The notes under the pieces were generated by a model. The model made no database searches. It was not told where the DNA came from and was given only the letters and a program-made list of their open reading frames with translations. From NCBI RefSeq assembly GCF_022869805.1, contig NZ_CP094974.1, positions 3,348,001 to 3,412,000 on the forward strand: a DNA stretch of 64,000 nt. The letters are read 5' to 3'. The position numbers and the translations under genes are program-made. Source of the DNA: Halosolutus halophilus (GTDB taxonomy: Archaea; Halobacteriota; Halobacteria; Halobacteriales; Natrialbaceae). This document shows positions 25,804 through 34,953 of the stretch, one piece after another. Position 1 is the first letter of the stretch. Each line of letters starts with the position of its first letter.

Positions 25804-26667
25804 ATGACGAACGGTACCCTCGAATTGCAACCCCCGGAGCTATCGGCAGACGACTTCCTCCGCATTCCGGACGACCATTTCACAGCGGACACCGTCGCCA
25901 TCGTCACCGGCGGCGGATCGGGTATCGGACAGGCGACGAGCGTCGCCCTGGCGACCAACGGACTGACCGTCGCCGCCGTCGACATCGACGAGGAGGGTCT
26001 CGAGGAAACCGTCGACGTCGCAGCGTCTATCGACGCGGACGGACGCGTCGTCCCGATCGAGGGCGACCTCACCGACGACGACGCCGTCGAAGCGGCCGTC
26101 GAGGAAGCCGCCGACCACGGGACGGTGCGCTACGCCGCGAACATCGCTGGGATGCAACACATCGCGTCGATCGCCGACTTCCCGATGGAAACGTACGACT
26201 TCATGCACGACCTCATGCTGCGGTCGCCGTTCCTGCTCTCGAAGCACGTAATTCCGCACGTCGAGGCGACCGACGACGGCGTCGGCGCGATCGGAAACAT
26301 GTCCTCGGTGCACGGCCACTACGCGACGCAGGACAAACCGGCCTACATCACGCTGAAACACGGTCTCATGGGGTTGACTCGGGCGATCGCGGCCGAGGGC
26401 GGCGGAACCCTCCGTGGATTCTCCGTGAGCGTGGGCTACGTGCTGACGCCGCTGATGGTCGATCAGATCGAAGACACCGCCGAGGAGCGCGGGATCTCGG
26501 AGCGAGACGTCATCGAGGACGTGATGCTCGGCCAGGCGCGAACGAAGGAGATGATGACGCCCGCGGAGGTGGCGAACCTGTTCGTCTTCGGGTTCTCGAG
26601 TCACGCGAGGCACCTCAACGGCGCCGACTTGCTCTGGGACGGCGGCTACACCACGACGTATGAGTGA
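25804..26667 (+). CDS. SDR-family 3-hydroxybutyrate dehydrogenase-like enzyme
   Basis: A 287-aa classical short-chain dehydrogenase. Cofactor loop TGGGSGIG (residues 35-42), Asp60 in VAAVDID favouring NAD, catalytic Ser near NMSSVHG and Tyr181-x3-Lys185. It overlaps the patatin gene by 8 bp (ATGAGTGA), so the two are co-translated. In Haloferax mediterranei a 3-hydroxybutyrate dehydrogenase gene (bdhA) lies beside the patatin-like PHA depolymerase gene phaZh1, which suggests the same role here: oxidising 3-hydroxybutyrate released from storage polymer. A start closer to the SDR core is possible but none is better placed. Confidence 0.85.
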   Translation: MTNGTLELQPPELSADDFLRIPDDHFTADTVAIVTGGGSGIGQATSVALATNGLTVAAVDIDEEGLEETVDVAASIDADGRVVPIEGDLTDDDAVEAAVEEAADHGTVRYAANIAGMQHIASIADFPMETYDFMHDLMLRSPFLLSKHVIPHVEATDDGVGAIGNMSSVHGHYATQDKPAYITLKHGLMGLTRAIAAEGGGTLRGFSVSVGYVLTPLMVDQIEDTAEERGISERDVIEDVMLGQARTKEMMTPAEVANLFVFGFSSHARHLNGADLLWDGGYTTTYE

Positions 26668-27697
26668 GCGCAACGACGACGCGAACGCATCGACGAACGT
26701 CGCCGTCGCCTGCCAGGGCGGCGGGAGCCACACGGCGTTCACCGCGGGCGTACTGAAAGGGCTGCTCCGCGAGTGGCCCGAGGAGTACGAACTGGTCGGG
26801 ATCAGCGGGACCTCCGGCGGCGCCTTCAACGCGCTCGCGACCTGGTACGGACTCGTCACGGCCGACGAAGAACGCGCCATCGAACTCCTCGAGGCGCTGT
26901 GGGAGGACCTGTCGGCGACCGGCGTCACCGATCGGTTCCTCAACGACTGGGCCACCGGCCTGTCGCGCCTCGAGAGCAGCGGGTTGCCGATTCCGCGGGT
27001 CAGCCCGTACCAGATGCCAGGGCCGGAACTGGGCAAAGAGGAGATCCGGAACACCCTCGAACGGCACATCGAGTTCGAGGAGATTCCCGATCTCTGCACG
27101 CGAGACGCGCCGGAACTCGTCGTCGGAACGGTCGACGTCAACGCGGGCGTGTTCGAGACGTTCGTCGACGAACAGGTGACGCCGGAGGCGGTGCTCGCCT
27201 CGGCCGCCGTCCCGACGCTCTTCGAGGCCGTCGAGATCGATGGCCACCTCCACTGGGACGGCCTCTTCTCGCAGAACCCGCCGATCGACGACCTCATGAC
27301 CGTCGATTCCGAGCACAAGCCGGACGAACTGTGGGTCATCCAGATCAATTCACAGGAGATCGACGGGGAACCCACGTCGTTCGAGGAAATCGCCGACAGG
27401 CGCAACGAACTCGCCGGAAACATCTCGTTGAACCAGGAGTTGAACGTCATCAAGCGGGTCAACGAGTGGATCGACGCCGGCCACCTCCCGGAGAGCGAGT
27501 TTTCGAAGACCGCCGTCCGACGGATTCCGATGGAAGAGAACTACCACTGCTCGACGAAGGTCGATCGCAGCCCGTCGTTCGTCCGGGAGTTGATGACCCT
27601 CGGCGAAGAGCGTGCGGCCGCGTTTCTCGAGACCGGCCCGCCCGACGAGAGCGAGTACACCGTCCCGGAGCCGCGGCACAGCCCATCGACTCAGTAA
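26660..27697 (+). CDS. phaZh1: Patatin-like hydrolase, probable PHA depolymerase
   Basis: A 345-aa patatin-family acyl hydrolase. Glycine-rich oxyanion loop CQGGGSHTAFTAG, nucleophile elbow GTSGG with Ser52, and catalytic-dyad Asp203 in HWDGLFSQNPP. The Haloferax mediterranei homologue PhaZh1 depolymerises native polyhydroxyalkanoate granules. The operon with a hydroxybutyrate-type dehydrogenase supports that function rather than general phospholipase activity. The gene symbol is by homology and context, not experiment. No signal peptide, as expected for granule-associated action. Confidence 0.82.
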   Translation: MSERNDDANASTNVAVACQGGGSHTAFTAGVLKGLLREWPEEYELVGISGTSGGAFNALATWYGLVTADEERAIELLEALWEDLSATGVTDRFLNDWATGLSRLESSGLPIPRVSPYQMPGPELGKEEIRNTLERHIEFEEIPDLCTRDAPELVVGTVDVNAGVFETFVDEQVTPEAVLASAAVPTLFEAVEIDGHLHWDGLFSQNPPIDDLMTVDSEHKPDELWVIQINSQEIDGEPTSFEEIADRRNELAGNISLNQELNVIKRVNEWIDAGHLPESEFSKTAVRRIPMEENYHCSTKVDRSPSFVRELMTLGEERAAAFLETGPPDESEYTVPEPRHSPSTQ

Positions 27698-27751
27698 TCG
27701 ATCACGAGACGGCGATACACCACGACGACAACCGATCACAGACCGAAACCC

Positions 27752-28321
27752 ATGTCACGACTTCCACTCCTCGAACTGGACGACATCCCGAAAGAGTACC
27801 ATCACCTGTTCACCGACGAGTACCTCGGCGATCGCCACATCTTCCGCGCGTGGGCCCACAATCCCGAGGTGCTCGAGGCCACGCTGGAGTACCTGAATAC
27901 CCTCTACGATCAACTCGGAGACCGACGAAAGGAACTGGTCATCCTCACGGTCGCTCGAGCGCGTGGAGCTCGCTACGAGTGGCATCAACACGTCGACATC
28001 GCCCGCGAAAAGGGCGTCACGACCGCGGAGATGCGTGCGATCGGCGGCGACGACTTTTCGTCGTTCGACGACGCCGAATTCGTTTTGCTCCAGTACGTTC
28101 GAGCCGTCGAGTCCGGAACGGTGACGGACCAGATCCACGACGCGCTGGCTCGCGAGTATTCGCCGTCGGAGATCGTCGCGGCCGGCCTGCTGATCGACTT
28201 CTACGTCGGCCTGTGCAACTACATCGCGTCGGTCGACCTGCCGTTCGAGGGCGGCGAGTTCGTCGGCTGGATCCCGGACGACGAGACGGTTTCACGGCTC
28301 TTCGACGGAGACTCGTCGTAG
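27752..28321 (+). CDS. Carboxymuconolactone decarboxylase-like (AhpD-fold) protein
   Basis: A 189-aa all-helical protein with a CMD domain. The conserved LVILTVARARGARYEWHQHVDIA segment contains the Glu-x3-His active-site pattern of 4-carboxymuconolactone decarboxylases. The CxxC of AhpD peroxidase-reductases is absent, so it is not a disulfide reductase. It is 54 bp downstream of the patatin gene and probably the third gene of the operon; its role in polymer breakdown is unknown. Confidence 0.85.
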   Translation: MSRLPLLELDDIPKEYHHLFTDEYLGDRHIFRAWAHNPEVLEATLEYLNTLYDQLGDRRKELVILTVARARGARYEWHQHVDIAREKGVTTAEMRAIGGDDFSSFDDAEFVLLQYVRAVESGTVTDQIHDALAREYSPSEIVAAGLLIDFYVGLCNYIASVDLPFEGGEFVGWIPDDETVSRLFDGDSS

Positions 28322-28331
28322 ACAGTCCCGG

Positions 28332-30443
28332 TCAGTCCGGCGGGTACCGGCCGGTGTTCACTTCGAACCGCGCGCCGCCGTCGACGCTTTCGGTCACGTC
28401 GACGGTCCAGCCGTGGGCGTCGGCGATCCCCCTGACGATCGCGAGGCCGAAGCCGGTTCCGTCGCTCGTCGTCGAAAAACCCTGGTCGAATATCGCGTCG
28501 CGTATCGCAGGCGGGACGCCCGGTCCGTCGTCCGCGACGTAGAATCCCGCTCCATCGTCCAGCGGACCGATTCGGATCGTCACGTCTACGCCGCCGTGGT
28601 TGAGCGCGTTCGAGAGGAGATTCTCGAGCAACTGACGCAACCGCGCCTCGTCCGCTTCTATACGGTAGTCGTCGAGCGCGACGTCGATGGTGGCGTCGTC
28701 GCCCGGAATCGTCTCACAGACTGTCTCGACCAGGCCGGCGAGTGCGACGGGGTGCGTCTCGTCGACCTGCTGGCCGTCGCGTGCGAGCGTTAACAGGTCG
28801 TCGATCAGCGCGTTCATCCGCCCGTGTGCCGCCTCGATGCGATCGAAATCTTCCGACGAACCGCTCTCCCGGGCGAGTTCGAGCGCGGCCTGCGCGACTG
28901 TGAGTGGGTTGCGAAGATCGTGGCTCACGACGGATGCGAACGCCTCGAGACGATCGTTGGTCCGTTGAAGCGTCCGCTCGCGTTCCTTGCGCTCGGTGAT
29001 GTCCTGGAACGCGCCGCGGGCACCGATCAGTTCGCCCTCGTCGTCGTACCACGGCGTTCCCAGCGTTCGAACCCAGCGTGGTTCGTCGCCGTTCGCGATG
29101 ATCCGCAACTCCAGATCGTACCCGTCTCCCGTCGTCTGTAGCCGCTCGAACGCGTCCGTGATCGTCGCCTTGTCTCGAGGGTGATAGAAGCCGATTCCGT
29201 CTTCCACCGTCGGCTCGTACTCCAGGGGCATATTGTGGATGCGATAGACTTCGTTCGTCCATCGCATCGTCTCCGTCCGGAAGTCGACCTCCCACCCGCC
29301 GATCGCTGCGACCGACTGGATATGCCCGAGAAACTCCCGTTTTTGCTCGAGTTCCCGGGCCCGTCGTTTGTGGTCCGTGATGTTTCGTCCCTCGGCCACG
29401 AGCAGGACGACGTCGCCCCGTTCGTCCGTGACCGGACGAAGCGAGAAGTCGATGATCACGGTCCCGTCGGCGCCCTGGACCTCCTCGTCGCACCGGACGA
29501 ACTGGCCGTCGGCTGCCGACTCGATCGCCTCTTTTAGGGTTTCCTGGGCGTCCACGCCGTTCTGCCACCACTCGGACTCCCAAAGTGAATCGCCCAGCAC
29601 GTCCTCGCGGTCGAACCCGCCGAATTCCAGCGCGGAATCGTTCGCCTCCAGCACCGTTCCGTCGGGGTCGAGCAGACCCGTAAACTGGTAGGTCTGGTTG
29701 AGGATAGCGTCGTACTGGCGTTCTCGCTCCTTGCGGTCGGTAATATTGCGCGTTGCGCCGACGATTTTTTCGATTTTGCCGTCGATACTGACCGGTGCAA
29801 TTTGTGTCTCCCAGTAGGTCCGCTCGTCGGGGACCGAGAGGACCTCCTCGTAGTGGAGCGACTCATCGCGGGCGACACACTCGCGGTAGTTTTCGAGGAT
29901 GGCACTCCCCTGCTCGTCGCCGAAGACGTCCCGTAGCCGCCGTCCGCTGAGTTCGTCGTTCGATAGCCCAGTGTGGGATTCGTAGACCGGGTTCACTCGT
30001 TCGAGCCGGAACTCGTCGCTGTCTTCGTCGACGTCGACGAGAAATAGCGCGTCCTGCGTGTTCTCGAACACCGTTTCCGCGAGGTGGACGTCCGCTTCCC
30101 GAACCTTTCGATCGGATATCTCACGGGCGATGATCGACAGGCCGTCCGCGTCGGCATAGAGGGTCACCTCGAACCAGGTGTCAGACGACTCACCGAGCTG
30201 CGTTTCGATCGACCGTGATTCGTGCGTTTCCACAGCCGCACGGCAGTGTGACTCGAGGGGCGATCCGCGAAGCGCCGGCAGGGCATCCCAGAGAACGCCA
30301 CCGACGACGTCCGCTGCCCGACTGCCAGTCCACGCCTCCATCCGTTCGTTCCAGTACGTGATTCGCCATTCGGAATCCACGGCACAGTACGCGTCCGAGA
30401 CGCGTTCGATCAATCGCTCGTACTCGGGCTGGGCGTCGGTCAT
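28332..30443 (-). CDS. Multi-PAS sensor histidine kinase
   Basis: A 703-aa cytoplasmic kinase with no transmembrane helix. Four PAS domains can be seen (about residues 1-115, 125-238, 245-358, 375-488; the third and fourth are followed by GRNITD/FQDITERKE linkers). HisKA follows with phospho-acceptor His508 (SHDLRNPL). The HATPase domain has N-box NLLSNALNHGG, G1 DDGPGVP, F-box FSTTSDG and G2 GFGLAIV. It probably senses redox, light or ligand. It is convergent with the storage-polymer operon and 55 bp upstream of the receiver protein gene's stop. Confidence 0.94.
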   Translation of the reverse strand: MTDAQPEYERLIERVSDAYCAVDSEWRITYWNERMEAWTGSRAADVVGGVLWDALPALRGSPLESHCRAAVETHESRSIETQLGESSDTWFEVTLYADADGLSIIAREISDRKVREADVHLAETVFENTQDALFLVDVDEDSDEFRLERVNPVYESHTGLSNDELSGRRLRDVFGDEQGSAILENYRECVARDESLHYEEVLSVPDERTYWETQIAPVSIDGKIEKIVGATRNITDRKERERQYDAILNQTYQFTGLLDPDGTVLEANDSALEFGGFDREDVLGDSLWESEWWQNGVDAQETLKEAIESAADGQFVRCDEEVQGADGTVIIDFSLRPVTDERGDVVLLVAEGRNITDHKRRARELEQKREFLGHIQSVAAIGGWEVDFRTETMRWTNEVYRIHNMPLEYEPTVEDGIGFYHPRDKATITDAFERLQTTGDGYDLELRIIANGDEPRWVRTLGTPWYDDEGELIGARGAFQDITERKERERTLQRTNDRLEAFASVVSHDLRNPLTVAQAALELARESGSSEDFDRIEAAHGRMNALIDDLLTLARDGQQVDETHPVALAGLVETVCETIPGDDATIDVALDDYRIEADEARLRQLLENLLSNALNHGGVDVTIRIGPLDDGAGFYVADDGPGVPPAIRDAIFDQGFSTTSDGTGFGLAIVRGIADAHGWTVDVTESVDGGARFEVNTGRYPPD

Positions 30444-30498
30444 CGATCAGGCGGTTACACGGGTGGCACGATGCAGTACGGACGAGCGTACGACAGTT

Positions 30499-31266
30499 TC
30501 AATCCTGGGTAGCGGCCTTGCGGATACGTTCGACCAGGACGTCGAACTGTTCGGAGTCGGGTCCCTTCTGGACGTAGTCGGTGACACCAGTTGCGATCGC
30601 CTCGCCCGCAACTCGCTCACTCCCTTTGGCGGTAAAGACGATGAACGGAAGCGTCGGGTCCTCCTCGCGAACAGCTTTCAGAAAATCGAGCCCGGAGATC
30701 GCGGGCATATCGTAGTCACTGACGATACAGTCGAACGACTCGTCTTCGAGCGTCGACACCGCCTCAAGCGCACTCGCCGCGGTAGTGACCTCCACGTCGT
30801 CGTTCTCGCGTTCGATGTAGGCTCCGATGGTTTCGGGGAGTCCGGGTTCGTCGTCGACGAGCAACACCATGATCTCGTCGCCGGATCGATCGTGCGTTTC
30901 GCTCGCGTTTTCGAACCGGATCTGCTGGCGGACCGCGAGATCGAGCCACTCGCCGATTTTGCCCTGGAGGTTCGTCGATTCGGCGATACGCTCGCCAGGA
31001 TCGTACGTGAGGAGGCCGTGATCTTCGAGTAATGGGAGATGACTGTGGAGCAACGACGTTTGCGCGTGCGCTCGGTCGTACTCACCAGAGTCCTCCGTGC
31101 TGGTCGCCGAGAGCACGTCGACCAGTTCGTCGAGCGTCGCAGCCCTGTGCTGACGGAGATGGAACAGTACGGTCCGTCGACTCGAGTCCGAGAGAACGCG
31201 GAACAGGTCGTCGCTCGGGAGAGTCGCGCGATCGTGACCGTCTGGAGTAGTAACCTCGTCTTTCAT
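30499..31266 (-). CDS. Response regulator: N-terminal winged helix fused to a receiver domain
   Basis: A 255-aa protein from MKDEVTTPDGHDRATL. Residues 18-100 are a winged-helix (DUF7344-like) domain (RVLSDSSRRTVLFHLRQH). Residues 133-250 are a receiver with Asp140/Glu141 in LVDDE, the phosphorylation site Asp184 (IVSDYDMP), Thr212 and Lys234. The order is reversed compared with the usual receiver-first layout. Followed by the multi-PAS kinase on the same strand, its likely partner. A TATA-like stretch sits about 30 bp upstream. Confidence 0.88.
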   Translation of the reverse strand: MKDEVTTPDGHDRATLPSDDLFRVLSDSSRRTVLFHLRQHRAATLDELVDVLSATSTEDSGEYDRAHAQTSLLHSHLPLLEDHGLLTYDPGERIAESTNLQGKIGEWLDLAVRQQIRFENASETHDRSGDEIMVLLVDDEPGLPETIGAYIERENDDVEVTTAASALEAVSTLEDESFDCIVSDYDMPAISGLDFLKAVREEDPTLPFIVFTAKGSERVAGEAIATGVTDYVQKGPDSEQFDVLVERIRKAATQD

Positions 31267-31695
31267 AGGTGGTAGGGAGTTCCACACAAAGATAAGTATT
31301 ATTTAATTTCTAGTAATATTATTATTTTGGCTGAGAGTCAAGCTGTGCGGACACTCTCACCCGCGATTCTTCAGTTGGCCGTTTACGTCGTGGGAGCCGT
31401 TGAAGCGTTACATGAACCACTTACGCGAGTGTGGCCGGGACATCGCTTTAGGCTGCCGAATCGTGAGTGGGTGTGCAGTCACGCTCGACGCCTGTTATCG
31501 GTCCCGGAGCGTACCACACGCAAACCGATGCTGGCACGAGTGGCACCCTCGAGAACGAAGCTTCGCTGCCCCAGCGGTAGGAACGGGGTGATCGACGAAC
31601 ACGGCCCACGGGAGGAGTCCGAACAGCCCTCATCGGTAGGGTTGGACGACGCGAAGACGTCGTCACCGTCTAGAGGGAGCGGTATTCGGAATCGG
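31267..31695. other. Gene-free region between the receiver gene and the flavoprotein
   Basis: About 430 bp. The left end is the AT-rich promoter of the receiver gene. The rest (31330-31690) has short open frames on both strands with mixed codon use and cysteine-rich translations, but no recognisable family. It looks like degraded coding DNA; the origin is not identifiable by eye. Confidence 0.4.
31292..31302 (-). promoter_or_regulatory. AT-rich promoter of the receiver-kinase pair
   Basis: On the minus strand TAATACTTATC lies 26-36 bp upstream of the start at 31266, within a longer AT-rich run up to 31335, a good archaeal promoter candidate. Confidence 0.5.
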
Positions 31696-33057
31696 TCACC
31701 TCGAGGCGTCGCGGAACGCCGCCTCGACGACCTTCGCGAGCGTCGGGTGGGCGTGGATCGTCTCAGCCACCTCGTCGACGGCGGCACCGGTCCGCATCGC
31801 GACGACCGTCTCGTGTACCAACATCGACGCCTCGTAGCCGATCACGTGACAGCCCAGGATCTCGCCGTCGGGAGCCCCGAGTACCTTCACGAAGCCCTCC
31901 TCGAGTTTCTTTGCCCGCCCCATCGCCGAGTCGGCGTAGTTGGCGCGGCCGACGACGTACTCGCGGCCTGCTTCTTCGAGTTCCTCCTCGGTAGCACCGA
32001 CGCCGGCGATCTGTGGGTCGGTGAAGATCGTGTGCGGCATCGCAGTGAGATCGAGTGCCAGACGCTCGTCGTGGACGACGTTGTCGATGACGTGGCGCGT
32101 CTCGTAGTCGCCGGAGTGTTTGAACAGGGCGTTTCCGGCGACGTCGCCCTGGGCCCACACGTTCTCCGCGGACGTCTCCAGATACTCGTTCGTCTCGACG
32201 AAGCCGCGATCGTCGACGTCGATACCGGCAGCGTCGAGGTTCAGCGAATCGGTGTTCGGCCGTCGGCCCAGCGCGACGAGGACCTCTTCGCCGTCGACGG
32301 CGATCGTCTCGCCGGCTTCGGTCTCGGCGTGGACGCGGTGTCCGTCTCCAACCGCTTCGACGGCTGTTACTTGATGTCCGGTGTAGACGTCGTGGCGATC
32401 GCTCGCGATTTCGGTGAAAGTCGCGGAGACGTCGCCGTCCTCTCGCGGGACGAGCGCGTCCATCATCTCGACGATGGTGACGTCCGTCCCGATCGACTCG
32501 AAGACGTAGCCGAGTTCGACGGCGATGTATCCACCGCCGAGGACGACGAGGCTCTCCGGCGGGTCGGTCAGGTACAGCGCCTCTTTGCTCGTCAGGTGGT
32601 CGATCTCGTCGAGACCGTCGATCGGCGGCACGACGGGCTGGCTGCCGGTCGCGACGACGATCTTCTCACCAGTCACCTCCCGGCCGTCGAGTTCGACCGT
32701 CCGGTCGTCGACGAACGCCGTTCGTTCCTCGAAGAGCGTGAGGTGGTCTTTCTCGCGGTATCGCTGCGCCATGTCCTCGGCGATTCCGCCGAGCAGGCCG
32801 TCCATTTCGTCGACGACGGCTTCCCAGTCGATCCCCTCGAGGCTGGCGTCGACGTGGAACCGTTCGGCATCCCGAACGTGATTGACCGCGTTCGCCGCCT
32901 GGATGAGCATCTTGGAGGGGTTACAGCCCCGGTTGAGACACGTCCCTCCGAGCGGTCCCGGTTCGACGAGCGCCGTGTCGAGTCCGCGATCCGCCGCCGC
33001 CGCGGCGACGTTGTTGGCTGTGCCACCACCGATGACGAGGACGTCAAAATCGCCCAT
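31696..33057 (-). CDS. Dihydrolipoyl dehydrogenase-like flavoprotein disulfide reductase
   Basis: A 453-aa FAD/NAD(P) disulfide oxidoreductase from MGDFDVLVIGGGTANNVA. Redox pair Cys40/Cys45 in GGTCLNRGCNPSK, NAD loop VVLGGGYIAVELG, second FAD motif NVWAQGDVAGNALF, and C-terminal HAHPTLAKVVEAAFRDA with the catalytic His-Pro. There are no neighbouring 2-oxoacid dehydrogenase genes, so it is probably a stand-alone reductase (mycothione-, mercury- or lipoamide-type). The active-site spacing CxxxxC matches lipoamide dehydrogenases. Upstream in-frame starts are not conserved. Confidence 0.92.
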   Translation of the reverse strand: MGDFDVLVIGGGTANNVAAAAADRGLDTALVEPGPLGGTCLNRGCNPSKMLIQAANAVNHVRDAERFHVDASLEGIDWEAVVDEMDGLLGGIAEDMAQRYREKDHLTLFEERTAFVDDRTVELDGREVTGEKIVVATGSQPVVPPIDGLDEIDHLTSKEALYLTDPPESLVVLGGGYIAVELGYVFESIGTDVTIVEMMDALVPREDGDVSATFTEIASDRHDVYTGHQVTAVEAVGDGHRVHAETEAGETIAVDGEEVLVALGRRPNTDSLNLDAAGIDVDDRGFVETNEYLETSAENVWAQGDVAGNALFKHSGDYETRHVIDNVVHDERLALDLTAMPHTIFTDPQIAGVGATEEELEEAGREYVVGRANYADSAMGRAKKLEEGFVKVLGAPDGEILGCHVIGYEASMLVHETVVAMRTGAAVDEVAETIHAHPTLAKVVEAAFRDASR

Positions 33058-33213
33058 TCCAGCGGTATCGACTCCGAGAACACGTAAATAGCGAACGGGG
33101 GTGTTCGCCGGCGAGACACGACCGACGGGACAGCGGGTGGAGACGCTGCCCGGAGCTCGTCCGAACGATCGGGTCACGTCGACCGGACCGCATCGGTCGA
33201 ACCGTGCCGTCGA

Positions 33214-33714
33214 TCAGTGTTCGGAGTCTTCGATCTCCGCGTAGTACTCGTCTTCCGACCAGTCGCCGTCGAGGTACGCGTTGGCCCACTCCGTTTCGAG
33301 AAAGACCATGAAGTCCACGGTTCCGTCGTCCGCGAGCGCGGTCGGCATCGCCCGCCGATCGAACCCCTGATCGACGATGTCGGCGTAGGCGTCCCCGAGT
33401 ATCGGGACGTCGGCCTCCAGGCCGCCGCTGTCGGCGTACTCCGGGATGAACATCCCGTGTAATTCCCAGTCCGTCACCGAGAGTTCGTCGTCGATGGCAT
33501 CGACCATCTCCGCAGCGAGCGCTCTCTCCTCCTCACTGACGTCGGTTTCGTCGTCCCCGGTTCCGTCACCGGTCCCCTGGGCGGCCTCTTGCTCGGTCCC
33601 GTCCGCGTCGTCCAGACAGCCCGCGATCGTTCCGACGCCGACGGCGGTCGCGGTAGCCAGTACGGTTCGTCTCGATACGCCGTTGGCTCTCCTGAATACG
33701 CTTCGTGGCGTCAT
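33214..33714 (-). CDS. Tat lipoprotein of unknown function
   Basis: A 166-aa exported protein. The signal NGVSRRTVLATATAVG has the twin-Arg motif and ends in the lipobox AGC, giving a lipid-anchored protein. A Thr/Gly/Asp/Glu-rich linker follows, then a helical domain of about 110 residues (ALAAEMVDAIDDELSV ... EWANAYLDGDWSEDEYYAEI). Such haloarchaeal proteins are conserved but uncharacterised. Confidence 0.8.
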   Translation of the reverse strand: MTPRSVFRRANGVSRRTVLATATAVGVGTIAGCLDDADGTEQEAAQGTGDGTGDDETDVSEEERALAAEMVDAIDDELSVTDWELHGMFIPEYADSGGLEADVPILGDAYADIVDQGFDRRAMPTALADDGTVDFMVFLETEWANAYLDGDWSEDEYYAEIEDSEH

Positions 33715-33834
33715 GTATCCTGTCCTCGAGCGGTTTCGAACGGGGGAGTGATTCGAGTCATACGAACTGGTTTCGGGTTCTGCATCCGCGGCGAACGGCC
33801 GAGGGTACGTCGTCGCCGACCGCGGCGATCCCGG

Positions 33835-34851
33835 TCAGGGACGGCTCGGCTGACCCCGCGCACCTGACACTCTCGAGCAGTCGGTGCGCGTCGGCCGCGG
33901 GCGAGCGTTACGCCGGCGGCGTCTCGCTGGACTGCGTTTCCGTGGCCCCCGTCGCGGGAATTCGCCCGGTCGGGGGACCGTTGGAGTCGTTGTCCTCGTC
34001 TCGATCTGCCGGCACGTCCGTCGTTTGCGAACACCGTCAGCACGGTACAAAACCGTTGTGCGGTCCGGCACGAGAGTCGCGAGACCGATCGCTGCTCGTC
34101 GACCAGCACGCGGACCGGCGACGGCCGACGTTTCGAGGCGCGCTCTCACGGCGGAGGCGGTGGCCGACGAGCGAGACGGAACCCACCGAAACGGGCCCTC
34201 CTCTGACTCGCTCGCTATCACCGGTGGTCCCGCAGTCGCCATTTCGGCTCCAGGTTCCTGGACCAGCGGGAGGGGCGAGGTTGCCGGGGCTGGATCGGAG
34301 GGGGTCACGGGACGCCCCCACTGACGAACGGGAGCTCTGCCGATCGCCACCGGGTCCCGTGAGCGCCGCTTCGTTCCACCGTCGCTCTCACCGCGGGAGA
34401 AGCCTTGCGCCGTCCCCGTCAGCGGACAGTAGGTCACCGCGATCGACTCGCCGCCGCCGACGTCGTTGACGACTTCGTGCCAGACGAGGATGTACTGTGG
34501 GTAGGCCTTCGCCTCGCCGTTCAGGACGACGCCGAAGACCGGATCGCCGTCAGCCAGGTTGGTGGGTGGATCGTCGGCCGAGGTAAACTGCGGATCGTCG
34601 ATCGAGGGGATGCCGTCCTGTCCCGGGCCGCCGGAGAGGCTCGCCTCGTCGAGTTCTCGAGTCGTGTACTCCTCGGGGAGCGACCGATCGGCAGTCGGCG
34701 GGCCGCCAGTCGACCCGTTCACGTCACTTGCTCCGCGATCGAAAGCGCCGGAACTATCCAGACACCCTGCCAGGGCGGCGAGACCGACGCCTCCGGTCGA
34801 GTCGATACAATGCCGTCTGGAGATGCCGCCGGGTATCCGTCCGTCTCCCAT
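33835..34851 (-). pseudogene. DUF3179 protein, C-terminus replaced by non-homologous sequence
   Basis: The first 155 or so residues are a DUF3179 start: Tat/lipobox leader (SRRHCIDSTG ... AGC), then IPSIDDPQF, DPVFGVVLNGEAKAYPQYIL, VWHEVVND and TYCPLTGTAQGFSRGE, the DUF3179 core including its Cys. After GFSRGES (about 34370) the frame becomes Arg/Pro/Ala-rich and lacks the remaining 200 or so residues expected of the family; other frames do not supply them either. A deletion or rearrangement is likely. Functional only if the short N-terminal part suffices. Confidence 0.7.
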
Positions 34852-34953
34852 GGGTATCGGAGGGGGCGCGTACCCAATAACCGGACGTTGGTCGTGTGCG
34901 ATCGACGCACAGGCGTGTTTCAGTATTTACTGGCTTCCGACCGAAACTCACGT

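Noticed and set aside
26773-28542. 589-codon plus-strand open frame
   Set aside because: Arg/Pro/Gly-rich translation in another frame of the patatin and CMD-like genes; no motif and wrong composition for a halophile.
31327-33087. 586-codon plus-strand open frame
   Set aside because: It is antisense to the dihydrolipoyl-dehydrogenase-like gene, whose motifs are complete; the antisense frame is an artefact of high GC content and rare stops.
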